64,000 nucleotides of DNA from Ptiloglossa arizonensis. Taxonomy: Eukaryota; Arthropoda; Insecta; Hymenoptera; Colletidae. This document shows, in pieces, positions 1 through 12,197 of the stretch (positions within the stretch are counted from its first letter, which is position 1; every line of letters begins with the position of its first letter). Under the pieces are notes generated by a model, which saw only the letters and a list, made by a program, of their open reading frames with translations, was not told where the DNA came from and ran no database searches. Made by a program: the position numbers and the translations under genes. Location of the stretch: contig NW_027479674.1 in assembly GCF_051014685.1 (NCBI RefSeq), forward strand, positions 1 to 64,000. Direction: 5' to 3'.

Positions 1-8
1 ATTAAGGA

Positions 9-24
9 ATGGTTGAGAAACCAT
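9..24 (+). other. 16-bp dyad in the monomer (representative)
   Basis: ATGGTT and AACCAT flank GAGA, giving a six-base perfect inverted repeat with a four-base loop. It recurs in most of the roughly 361 monomers. Some subfamilies break it, for example AATGGTCGAGAAAGCG (domain A), AATGGTTGAGAAACAATC and AATGCTTGAGAAACC. GTTGAGAGACCATC keeps it as a T-G closing pair. A cruciform or binding role is possible but unproven. Confidence 0.5.
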
Positions 25-88
25 CAAAATTTTCGCAAGTCTGATACTCGAAACCAATAACTACAAATGCCTAGGGGAAAAATACACA

Positions 89-105
89 TACCGTTGTAAT
101 CGGGC
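89..105 (+). other. CENP-B-box-like 17-mer (representative)
   Basis: TACCGTTGTAATCGGGC fits seven of the nine core bases of the vertebrate CENP-B box pattern (nTTCGnnnnAnnCGGGn); the two T positions are A and C. It is present only in monomers with the ACCGTTGTAATCGGG variant, for example also at 60,745-60,761. Monomers with ACCATTG match fewer bases, and those with ATCGGAC lose the CGGG. CENP-B recognition is established for primate and mouse satellites only. Function here is a guess. Confidence 0.3.
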
Positions 106-1587
106 GAGATTCTACTTTCACATGCAACAGGAATTTCTCGATTTAGTCAATCCGTTCGCGAGATATGGGAGTTTGAAGTTAAGGAATGGTTGAGAAACCA
201 TCAAAATCTTCGCTGGTCTGATACTCGAAACCAATAACTGGATTGGCCTAGGGGAATAGTACACACACCATTGTATTCGAGCGAGTTTCTGCTTTCAGAT
301 GCAATAGGAATTTCTCGAGTTCGTCAATCCGTTGGCGAGATATGGGAATTTGAAGTTAAGGAATGGTTGAGAACCATCAAAATCTTCGCTGGTCTGATAC
401 TCGAAACCAATAACTGGATTGGCCTAGGGGAATAGTACACACACCATTGTATTCGAGCGAGTTTCTGCTTTCAGATGCAATAGGAATTTCCCGAGTTCGT
501 CAATACTTTCGCGAGATATGGGAGTTTGAAGTTAAGGAATGGTTGAGAAACCATCAAAATTTTCGTAAGTCTGATACTCGAAACCAATAACTGGAATGGC
601 CTAGGGGAAAAGTACACACACCATTGTAATCGGGCGAGTTTCTACTTTCAGATGCAACAGGAGTTTCTCGAGTTCGTCAATCCGTTCGCGAGATATGGGA
701 GTTTGAAGTTAAGGAATGGTTGAGAAACCATCAAAATTTTCGCTTGTCTGATACTCGAAACCAATAACTGGAATGGCTTAGGGGAAAAGTACACACACCG
801 TTGTAATCGGGCGAGTTTCTACTTCCACATGCAACAGGAATTTCTCGAGTTCGTCAAACCGTTCGCGAGATATGGGAGTTTCAAGATAAGGAATGGTCGA
901 GAAAGCGTCAAAATTTTCGCTGGTCTGATACTCGAAACCTATAACTGGATTGGCCTAGGGGAATAGTACACACACCATTGTATTCGGCGAGTTTCTGCTT
1001 TCAGATGCAATAGGAATTTCTCGAGTTCGTCAATCCGTTCGCGAGATATGGGAGTTTGAAATTAAGGAATGGTTGAGAAACCATCAAAATTTTCGCAAGT
1101 CTGATACTCGAAACCAATAACTGAATGGCCTAGGGGAAAAGTACACACACCATTGTAATCGGGCGAGTTTCTACTTTCAGATGCAACAGGAGTTTCACGA
1201 GTTCGTCAATCCGTTCGCGAGATATGGGAGTTTGAAGTTAAGGAATGGTTGAGAAACCATCAAATTTTCGCTTGTCTGATACTCGAAACCAATAACTGGA
1301 ATGGCTTAGGGGAAAAGTACACACACCGTTGTAATCGGGCGAGTTTCTACTTCCACATGCAACAGGAATTTCTCGAGTTCGTCAAACCGTTCGCGAGATA
1401 TGGGAGTTTCAAGATAAGGAATGGTCGAGAAAGCGTCAAAATTTCGCTGGTCTGATACTCGAAACCTATAACTGGATTGGCCTAGGGGAATAGTACACAC
1501 ACCATTGTATTCGGCGAGTTTCTGCTTTCAGATGCAATAGGAGTTTCTCGAGTTCGTCAATCCGTTCGCGAGATATGGGAGTTTGAA

Positions 1588-3062
1588 ATTAAGGAATGGT
1601 TGAGAAACCATCAAAATTTTCGCAAGTCTGATACTCGAAACCAATAACTACAAATGCCTAGGGGAAAAATACACATACCGTTGTAATCGGGCGAGATTCT
1701 ACTTTCACATGCAACAGGAATTCTCGATTTAGTCAATCCGTTCGCGAGATATGGGAGTTTGAAGTTAAGGAATGGTTGAGAAACCATCAAAATCTTCGCT
1801 GGTCTGATACTCGAAACAATAACTGGATTGGCCTAGGGGAATAGTACACACACCATTGTATTCGAGCGAGTTTCTGCTTTCAGATGCAATAGGAATTTCT
1901 CGAGTTCGTCAATCCGTTGGCGAGATATGGGAGTTTGAAGTTAAGGAATGGTTGAGAAACCATCAAAATCTTCGCTGGTCTGATACTCGAAACCAATAAC
2001 TGGATTGGCCTAGGGGAATAGTACACACACCATTGTATTCGAGCGAGTTTCTGCTTTCAGATGCAATAGGAATTTCCCGAGTTCGTCAATCCGTTGGCGA
2101 GATATGGGAGTTTGAAGTTAAGGAATGGTTGAGAAACCATCAACATTTTCGCAATTCTGATGCTAGAAAAGAATAACTGGAGTGGCCTAGGGGAGAAGTG
2201 CACACACGATTGTAATCGGGCGACTTTCTACTTTCAGATACAACAGGAATTTCTCGAGTTCGTCAATGCGTTCGCGAGATATGGGAGTTTGCAGTTAAGG
2301 AATGGTTGAGAAATCACCAAAATTTTCGCAAGTCTGATTCTCGAAACCAATAACCAATATGGCCTAGGGCAAAAATACACATACTGTTGTAGTCGGACGA
2401 GTTTCTGCTTTCAGATGCAATAGGAAATTCTCGAGTTCGTCAATCCGTTCGCGAGATATGGAAGTTTGAAGTTAAGGAATGATTGAGAAACCATCAAAAT
2501 TTTCGTAAGTCTGATACTCGAAACCAATAACTGGAATGGCCTAGGGGAAAAGTACACACACCATTGTAATCGGGCGAGTTTCTACTTTCAGATGCAACAG
2601 GAATTTCTCGAGTTCGTCAATCCGTTCGCGAGATATGGGAGTTTGAATTTAAGGAATGGTTGAGAAACCATCAAAATTTTCGCTTGTCTGATACTCGAAA
2701 CCAATAACTGGAATGGCTTAGGGGAAAAGTACACACACCGTTGTAATCGGGCGAGTTTCTACTTCCACATGCAACAGGAATTTCTCGAGTTCGTCAAACC
2801 GTTCGCGAGATATGGGAGTTTCAAGATAAGGAATGGTCGAGAAAGCGTCAAAATTTTCGCTGGTCTGATACTCGAAACCTATAACTGGATTGGCCTAGGG
2901 GAATAGTACACACACCATTGTATTCGGCGAGTTTCTGCTTTCAGATGCAATAGGAATTTCTCGAGTTCGTCAATCCGTTCGCGAGATATGGGAGTTTGAA
3001 ATTAAGGAATGGTTGAGAAACCATCAAAATTTTCGCAAGTATGATACTCGAAACCAATAACT
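1588..3062 (+). repeat. 8-monomer higher-order block, copy 1
   Basis: This ordered run of monomers starts at an ATTAAGG junction. It passes through ACTACAAATGCC, two GGATTGG monomers, the diagnostic GATGCTAGAAAAG monomer (at 2,159), an ACCAATATGGCC monomer, a TTTTCGTAAG monomer and an AAGCGTC-containing monomer. It ends in TCGCAAGTATGATACTCG. The same order recurs at 5,299, 12,198 and 13,966. This copy reads CAACATTTTCGC where the others read CAACATGTTCGC. Confidence 0.85.
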
Positions 3063-3460
3063 ACAATTGCCTAGGGCAAAAATACACATACCGTTGGAAT
3101 CGGGCGAGTTTCTGCTTTCAGATGCAATAGGAAATTCTCGATTTAGTCAATCCGTTCGCGAGATATGGGAGTTTGAAGTTAAGGAATGGTTGAGAAACCA
3201 TCAAAGTTTTCGCTGGTCTGATACTCGAAACCAATAACTGGATTGGCCTAGGGGAATAGTACACACACCATTGTATTCGAGCGAGTTTCTGCTTTCAGAT
3301 GCAATAGGAATTTCCCGAGTTCGTCAATACTTTCGCGAGATATGGGAGTTTGAAGTTAAGGAATGGTTGAGAAACCATCAAAATTTTCGTAAGTCTGATA
3401 CTCGAAACCAATAACTGGAATGGCCTAGGGGAAAAGTACACACACCATTGTAATCGGGCG

Positions 3461-6400
3461 AGTTTCTACTTTCAGATGCAACAGGAGTTTCTCGAGTTCG
3501 TCAATCCGTTCGCGAGATATGGGAGTTTGAAGTTAAGGAATGGTTGAGAAACCATCAAAATTTTCGCTTGTCTGATACTCGAAACCAATAACTGGAATGG
3601 CTTAGGGGAAAAGTACACACACCGTTGTAATCGGGCGAGTTTCTACTTCCACATGCAACAGGAATTTCTCGAGTTCGTCAAACCGTTCGCGAGATATGGG
3701 AGTTTCAAGATAAGGAATGGTCGAGAAAGCGTCAAAATTTTCGCTGGTCTGATACTCGAAACCTATAACTGGATTGGCCTAGGGGAATAGTACACACACC
3801 ATTGTATTCGGCGAGTTTCTGCTTTCAGATGCAATAGGAATTTCACGAGTTCGTCAATCCGTTCGCGAGATATGGGAGTTTGAAATTAAGGAATGGTTGA
3901 GAAACCATCAAAATTTTCGCAAGTCTGATACTCGAAACCAATAACTGGAATGGCCTAGGGGAAAAGTACACACACCATTGTAATCGGGCGAGTTTCTACT
4001 TTCAGATGCAACAGGAGTTTCACGAGTTCGTCAATCCGTTCGCGAGATATGGGAGTTTGAAGTTAAGGAATGGTTGAGAAACCATCAAAATTTTCGCTTG
4101 TCTGATACTCGAAACCAATAACTGGAATGGCTTAGGGGAAAAGTACACACACCGTTGTAATCGGGCGAGTTTCTACTTCCACATGCAACAGGAATTTCTC
4201 GAGTTCGTCAAACCGTTCGCGAGATATGGGAGTTTCAAGATAAGGAATGGTCGAGAAAGCGTCAAAATTTTCGCTGGTCTGATACTCGAAACCTATAACT
4301 GGATTGGCCTAGGGGAATAGTACACACACCATTGTATTCGGCGAGTTTCTGCTTTCAGATGCAATAGGAGTTTCTCGAGTTCGTCAATCCGTTCGCGAGA
4401 TATGGGAGTTTGAAATTAAGGAATGGTTGAGAAACCATCAAAATTTTCGCAAGTATGATACTCGAAACCAATAACTACAATTGCCTAGGGCAAAAATACA
4501 CATACCGTTGTAATCGGGCGAGTTTCTGCTTTCAGATGCAATAGGAAATTCTCGATTTAGTCAATCCGTTCGCGAGATATGGGAGTTTGAAGTTAAGGAA
4601 TGGTTGAGAAACCATCAAAGTTTTCGCTGGTCTGATACTCGAAACCAATAACTGGAATGGCCTAGGGGAAAAGTACACACACCATTGTAATCGGGCGAGT
4701 TTCTACTTTCAGATGCAACAGGAATTTCTCGAGTTCGTCAATCCGTTCGCGAGATATGGGAGTTTGAAGTTAAGGAATGGTTGAGAAACCATCAAAATTT
4801 TCGCTTGTCTGATACTCGAAACCAATAACTGGAATGGCCTAGGGGAAAAGTACACACACCGTTGTAATCGGGCGAGTTTCTACTTCCACATGCAACAGGA
4901 ATTTCTCGAGTTCGTCAAACCATTCGCGAGATATGGGAGTTTCAAGATAAGGAATGGTCGAGAAACCATCAAAATTTTCGCTGGTCTGGAACTCGAAACC
5001 AATAACTGGAATGGCCTAGGGGAATAGTACACACCCCATTGTATTCGGACGAGTTTCTGCTTTCAGGTGCAATAGGAAATTCTCGAGTTCATCAATACGT
5101 TCGCGAGATATGGGAGTTTGAAGTTAAGGAATGGTTGAGAAACCATCAAAATTTTCGCTGGTCTGATACTCGAAACCAATAACTGGATTGGCCTAGGGGA
5201 ATAGTACACACACCATTGTATTCGGCGAGTTTCTGCTCTCAGATGCAATAGGAATTTCTCGAGTTCGTCAATCCGTTCGCGAGATATGGGAATTTGAAAT
5301 TAAGGAATGGTTGAGAAACCATCAAAATTTTCGCAAGTCTGATACTCGAAACCAATAACTACAAATGCCTAGGGGAAAAATACACATACCGTTGTAATCG
5401 GGCGAGATTCTACTTTCACATGCAACAGGAATTTCTCGATTTAGTCAATCCGTTCGCGAGATATGGGAGTTTGAAGTTAAGGAATGGTTGAGAAACCATC
5501 AAAATCTTCGCTGGTCTGATACTCGAAACCAATAACTGGATTGGCCTAGGGGAATAGTACACACACCATTGTATTCGAGCGAGTTTCTGCTTTCAGATGC
5601 AATAGGAATTTCTCGAGTTCGTCAATCCGTTGGCGAGATATGGGAGTTTGAAGTTAAGGAATGGTTGAGAAACCATCAAAATCTTCGCTGGTCTGATACT
5701 CGAAACCAATAACTGGATTGGCCTAGGGGAATAGTACACACACCATTGTATTCGAGCGAGTTTCTGCTTTCAGATGCAATAGGAATTTCCCGAGTTCGTC
5801 AATCCGTTGGCGAGATATGGGAGTTTGAAGTTAAGGAATGGTTGAGAAACCATCAACATGTTCGCAATTCTGATGCTAGAAAAGAATAACTGGAGTGGCC
5901 TAGGGGAGAAGTGCACACACGATTGTAATCGGGCGACTTTCTACTTTCAGATACAACAGGAATTTCTCGAGTTCGTCAATGCGTTCGCGAGATATGGGAG
6001 TTTGCAGTTAAGGAATGGTTGAGAAATCACCAAAATTTTCGCAAGTCTGATTCTCGAAACCAATAACCAATATGGCCTAGGGCAAAAATACACATACTGT
6101 TGTAGTCGGACGAGTTTCTGATTTCAGATGCAATAGGAAATTCTCGAGTTCGTCAATCCGTTCGCGAGATATGGAAGTTTGAAGTTAAGGAATGATTGAG
6201 AAACCATCAAAATTTTCGTAAGTCTGATACTCGAAACCAATAACTGGAATGGCCTAGGGGAAAAGTACACACACCATTGTAATCGGGCGAGTTTCTACTT
6301 TCAGATGCAACAGGAATTTCTCGAGTTCGTCAATCCGTTCGCGAGATATGGGAGTTTGAAGTTAAGGAATGGTTGAGAAACCATCAAAATTTTCGCTTGT

Positions 6401-8140
6401 CTGATACTCGAAACCAATAACTGGAATGGCTTAGGGGAAAAGTACACACACCGTTGTAATCGGGCGAGTTTCTACTTCCACATGCAACAGGAATTTCTCG
6501 AGTTCGTCAAACCGTTCGCGAGATATGGGAGTTTCAAGATAAGGAATGGTCGAGAAAGCGTCAAAATTTTCGCTGGTCTGATACTCGAAACCTATAACTG
6601 GATTGGCCTAGGGGAATAGTACACACACCATTGTATTCGGCGAGTTTCTGCTTTCAGATGCAATAGGAATTTCTCGAGTTCGTCAATCCGTTCGCGAGAT
6701 ATGGGAGTTTGAAATTAAGGAATGGTTGAGAAACCATCAAAATTTTCGCAAGTATGATACTCGAAACCAATAACTGGAATGGCCTAGGGGAAAAGTACAC
6801 ACACCGTTGTAATCGGGCGAGTTTCTACTTCCACATGCAACAGGAATTTCTCGAGTTCGTCAAACCATTCGCGAGATATGGGAGTTTCAAGATAAGGAAT
6901 GGTCGAGAAACCATCAAAATTTTCGCTGGTCTGGAACTCGAAACCAATAACTGGAATGGCCTAGGGGAATAGTACACACCCCATTGTATTCGGACGAGTT
7001 TCTGCTTTCAGATGCAATAGGAAATTCTCGAGTTCATCAATACGTTCGCGAGATATGGGAGTTTGAAGTTAAGGAATGGTTGAGAAACCATCAAAATTTT
7101 CGCTGGTCTGATACTCGAAACCAATAACTGGATTGGCCTAGGGGAATAGTACACACACCATTGTATTCGGCGAGTTTCTGCTTTCAGATGCAATAGGAAT
7201 TTCTCGAGTTCGTCAATCCGTTCGCGAGATATGGGAGTTTGAAATTAAGGAATGTTTGAGAAACCATCAAAATTTTCGCAAGTCTGATACTCGAAACCAA
7301 TAACTACAAATGCCTAGGGGAAAAATACACATACCGTTGTAATCGGGCGAGATTCTACTTTCACATGCAACAGGAATTTCTCGATTTAGTCAATCCGTTC
7401 GCGAGATATGGGAGTTTGAAGTTAAGGAATGGTTGAGAAACCATCACAATTTTCGCAAGTCTGATACTCGAAACCAATAACTACAATGGCCTAGGGCAAA
7501 AATACACATACCGTTGTAATCGGGCGAGTTTCTGCTTCCACATGCAGCAGGAATTTCTCGAGTTCGTCAATCCGTTCACGAGATATGGGAGTTTGAAGTT
7601 AAGGAATGGTTGAGAAACCATCAAAATCTTCGCTGGTCTGATACTCGAAACCAATAACTGGATTGGCCTAGGGGAATAGTACACACCCCATTGTATTCGG
7701 GCGAGTTTCTGCTTTCGGATGCAATAGGAATTTCTCGAGTTCGTCAATCCGTTCGCGAGATATGGGAGTTTGAAGGTAAGGAATGGTTGAGAAACCATCA
7801 AAACTTTCGGTGGTCTGATACTCGAAACCAATAACTGGAATGGCCTAGGGGAAAAGTACACACACCATTGTAATCGGGCGAGTTTCTACTTTCAGATTCA
7901 ACAGGAATTTCTCGAGTTCGTCAATCCGTTCGGGAGATATGGGAGTTTGAAGTTAAGGAGTGGTTGAGAAACCATCAAAATTTTCGCTTGTCTGATACTC
8001 GAAACCAGTAACTGGAATGGCCCTGGGGGAAAAGTACACACACCGTTGTAATCGGACGAGTTTCTACTTCCACATGCAACAGGAATTTCTCGAGTTCGTC
8101 AATCCGTTCGCGAGATATGGGAGTTTGAAGTTAAGGAATG
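3461..8140 (+). repeat. Source-like segment of a large intra-array duplication
   Basis: Positions 3,461-6,831 match 10,360-13,730 at offset 6,899. Positions 5,100-8,140 match 13,767-16,807 at offset 8,667. I noticed very few mismatches (for example 10,434/3,535 and 6,121). Which copy is ancestral is not known. I call this one source-like only because it lacks the extra ten-monomer expansion. Confidence 0.75.
5299..6775 (+). repeat. 8-monomer higher-order block, copy 2
   Basis: The monomer order is the same as in the block at 1,588. The GATGCTAGAAAAG marker starts at 5,872. After TCGCAAGTATGATACTCG the flank changes to AACTGGAATGG, where copy 1 has AACTACAATTGCC, which fixes the right boundary. 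Position 6,121 is A here but C in the copies at 12 and 14 kb, so it looks like a private substitution. Confidence 0.85.
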
Positions 8141-9836
8141 ATTGAGAAACCATCAAAATTTTCGCATGTCTGATACTCGAAACCAATAACTGGAATGGCC
8201 TAGGGGAAAAGTTCACACACCATTGTAATCGGGCGAGTTTCTACTTCCACATGCAATAGGAATTTCTCGAGTTCGTCAATCCGTTCGCGAGATATGGGAG
8301 TTTGAAGGTAAGGAATGGTTGAGAAACCATCAAAACTTTCGGTGGTCTGATACTCGAAACCAATAACTGGAATGGCCTAGGGGAAAAGTACACACACCAT
8401 TGTAATCGGGCGAGTTTCTACTTTCAGATTCAACAGGAATTTCTCGAGTTCGTCAATCCGTTCGGGAGATATGGGAGTTTGAAGTTAAGGAGTGGTTGAG
8501 AAACCATCAAAATTTTCGCTGGTCTGATACTCGAAACCAATAACTGGATTGGCCTAGGGGAATAGTACACACACCATTGTATTCGGCGAGTTTCTGCTTT
8601 CAGATGCAATAGGAATTTCTCGAGTTCGTCAATCCGTTCGCGAGATATGGGAGTTTGAAATTAAGGAATGTTTGAGAAACCATCAAAATTTTCGCAAGTC
8701 TGATACTCGAAACCAATAACTACAAATGCCTAGGGGAAAAATACACATACCGTTGTAATCGGGCGAGATTCTACTTTCACATGCAACAGGAATTTCTCGA
8801 TTTAGTAAATCCGTTCGCGAGATATGGGAGTTTGAAGTTAAGGAATGGTTGAGAAACCATCAAAATTTTCGCAAGTCTGATACTCGAAACCAATAACTAC
8901 AATGGCCTAGGGCAAAAATACACATACCGTTGTAATCGGGCGAGTTTCTGCTTCCACATGCAGCAGGAATTTCTCGAGTTCGTCAATCCGTTCACGAGAT
9001 ATGGGAGTTTGAAGTTAAGGAATGGTTGAGAAACCATCAAAATCTTCGCTGGTCTGATACTCGAAACCAATAACTGGATTGGCCTAGGGGAATAGTACAC
9101 ACCCCATTGTATTCGGGCGAGTTTCTGCTTTCGGATGCAATAGGAATTTCTCGAGTTCGTCAATCCGTTCGCGAGATATGGGAGTTTGAAGGTAAGGAAT
9201 GGTTGAGAAACCATCAAAACTTTCGGTGGTCTGATACTCGAAACCAATAACTGGAATGGCCTAGGGGAAAAGTACACACACCATTGTAATCGGGCGAGTT
9301 TCTACTTTCAGATTCAACAGGAATTTCTCGAGTTCGTCAATCCGTTCGGGAGATATGGGAGTTTGAAGTTAAGGAGTGGTTGAGAAACCATCAAAATTTT
9401 CGCTTGTCTGATACTCGAAACCAGTAACTGGAATGGCCCTGGGGGAAAAGTACACACACCGTTGTAATCGGACGAGTTTCTACTTCCACATGCAACAGGA
9501 ATTTCTCGAGTTCGTCAATCCGTTCGCGAGATATGGGAGTTTGAAGTTAAGGAATGATTGAGAAACCATCAAAATTTTCGCATGTCTGATACTCGAAACC
9601 AATAACTGGAATGGCCTAGGGGAAAAGTTCACACACCATTGTAATCGGGCGAGTTTCTACTTCCACATGCAACAGGAATTCCTCGAGTTCGTCAATCCGT
9701 TCGCGAGATATGGGAGTTTGAAGGTAAGGATTGGTTGAGAAACCATCAAAACTTTCGGTGGTCTGATACTCGAAACCAATAGCTGGAATGGCCTAGGGGA
9801 AAAGTACACACACCATTGTAATCGGGCGAGCTTCTA
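7071..9836 (+). repeat. Tandem 8-monomer duplication, offset 1,416 bp
   Basis: The stretch from about 7,071 to 8,420 is repeated from about 8,487 to 9,836 at exactly 8 x 177 bp. Shared private variants include AATGTTTGAG, CATGCAGCAGG, TCCGTTCACGAG, ATTCGGGCGAGTTTCTGC with TTTCGGATGC, AAACTTTCGGTGG, AGATTCAACAGG and GGCCCTGGGGG. The second copy has a few substitutions, such as CAATAGCTGG for CAATAACTGG. A near-identical third copy of the left part lies at about 15,740-16,807. Confidence 0.85.
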
Positions 9837-12197
9837 CTTTCAGGTGCAACAGGAATTTCTCGTGTTCGACTATCCGTTCGCGAGATATGGGAGTTTGAAG
9901 TTAAGGAATGGTTGAGAAACCATCAACATTTTCGCAAGTCTGATACTCGAAAACAGTAACTGGAATGGCCTAGGGGAAAAGTGCACACACCATTGTAATC
10001 GGGCGAGTTTCTACTTTCAGATGCAACAGGAATTTCTCGAGTTCGTCAATCCGTTCGCGAGATATGGGAGTTTGAAGTTAAGGAATGGTTGAGAAAGCAT
10101 CAAAATTTTCGCTTGTCTGATACTCGAAACCAATAACTGGAATGGCTTAGGGGAAAAGTACACACACCGTTGTAATCGGGCGAGCTTCTACTTTCAGATA
10201 CAACAGGAATTTCTCGAGTTCGTCAATACGTTCGCGAGATATGGGAGTCAGAAGTTAAGGAATGGTTGAGAGACCATCAAAATTTTCGCAAGTCTGATAC
10301 TCGAAACCAATAACTACAAAGGCCTAGGGGGAAAATACACATACCGTTGTAATCGGGCGAGTTTCTACTTTCAGATGCAACAGGAGTTTCTCGAGTTCGT
10401 CAATCCGTTCGCGAGATATGGGAGTTTGAAGTCAAGGAATGGTTGAGAAACCATCAAAATTTTCGCTTGTCTGATACTCGAAACCAATAACTGGAATGGC
10501 TTAGGGGAAAAGTACACACACCGTTGTAATCGGGCGAGTTTCTACTTCCACATGCAACAGGAATTTCTCGAGTTCGTCAAACCGTTCGCGAGATATGGGA
10601 GTTTCAAGATAAGGAATGGTCGAGAAAGCGTCAAAATTTTCGCTGGTCTGATACTCGAAACCTATAACTGGATTGGCCTAGGGGAATAGTACACACACCA
10701 TTGTATTCGGCGAGTTTCTGCTTTCAGATGCAATAGGAATTTCACGAGTTCGTCAATCCGTTCGCGAGATATGGGAGTTTGAAATTAAGGAATGGTTGAG
10801 AAACCATCAAAATTTTCGCAAGTCTGATACTCGAAACCAATAACTGGAATGGCCTAGGGGAAAAGTACACACACCATTGTAATCGGGCGAGTTTCTACTT
10901 TCAGATGCAACAGGAGTTTCACGAGTTCGTCAATCCGTTCGCGAGATATGGGAGTTTGAAGTTAAGGAATGGTTGAGAAACCATCAAAATTTTCGCTTGT
11001 CTGATACTCGAAACCAATAACTGGAATGGCTTAGGGGAAAAGTACACACACCGTTGTAATCGGGCGAGTTTCTACTTCCACATGCAACAGGAATTTCTCG
11101 AGTTCGTCAAACCGTTCGCGAGATATGGGAGTTTCAAGATAAGGAATGGTCGAGAAAGCGTCAAAATTTTCGCTGGTCTGATACTCGAAACCTATAACTG
11201 GATTGGCCTAGGGGAATAGTACACACACCATTGTATTCGGCGAGTTTCTGCTTTCAGATGCAATAGGAGTTTCTCGAGTTCGTCAATCCGTTCGCGAGAT
11301 ATGGGAGTTTGAAATTAAGGAATGGTTGAGAAACCATCAAAATTTTCGCAAGTATGATACTCGAAACCAATAACTACAATTGCCTAGGGCAAAAATACAC
11401 ATACCGTTGTAATCGGGCGAGTTTCTGCTTTCAGATGCAATAGGAAATTCTCGATTTAGTCAATCCGTTCGCGAGATATGGGAGTTTGAAGTTAAGGAAT
11501 GGTTGAGAAACCATCAAAGTTTTCGCTGGTCTGATACTCGAAACCAATAACTGGAATGGCCTAGGGGAAAAGTACACACACCATTGTAATCGGGCGAGTT
11601 TCTACTTTCAGATGCAACAGGAATTTCTCGAGTTCGTCAATCCGTTCGCGAGATATGGGAGTTTGAAGTTAAGGAATGGTTGAGAAACCATCAAAATTTT
11701 CGCTTGTCTGATACTCGAAACCAATAACTGGAATGGCCTAGGGGAAAAGTACACACACCGTTGTAATCGGGCGAGTTTCTACTTCCACATGCAACAGGAA
11801 TTTCTCGAGTTCGTCAAACCATTCGCGAGATATGGGAGTTTCAAGATAAGGAATGGTCGAGAAACCATCAAAATTTTCGCTGGTCTGGAACTCGAAACCA
11901 ATAACTGGAATGGCCTAGGGGAATAGTACACACCCCATTGTATTCGGACGAGTTTCTGCTTTCAGGTGCAATAGGAAATTCTCGAGTTCATCAATACGTT
12001 CGCGAGATATGGGAGTTTGAAGTTAAGGAATGGTTGAGAAACCATCAAAATTTTCGCTGGTCTGATACTCGAAACCAATAACTGGATTGGCCTAGGGGAA
12101 TAGTACACACACCATTGTATTCGGCGAGTTTCTGCTCTCAGATGCAATAGGAATTTCTCGAGTTCGTCAATCCGTTCGCGAGATATGGGAATTTGAA

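Larger units (their letters stand above)
1..505 (+). repeat. First copy of a 9-monomer-offset duplication
   Basis: This stretch matches 1,588-2,095 at an offset of 1,587 bp. Nine monomers would be 1,593 bp, and the six missing bases are explained by single-base losses in the intervening monomers. Both copies run through an ACTACAAATGCC monomer and two GGATTGG monomers, then separate where one reads CAATACTTTCGC and the other CAATCCGTTGGC. Confidence 0.75.

Noticed and set aside
319..330. tRNA T-loop-like GTTCGTCAATCC
   Set aside because: There is no cloverleaf, acceptor stem or anticodon arm around it, so it is not called as a tRNA gene. It is kept only as part of the speculative Pol III observation.
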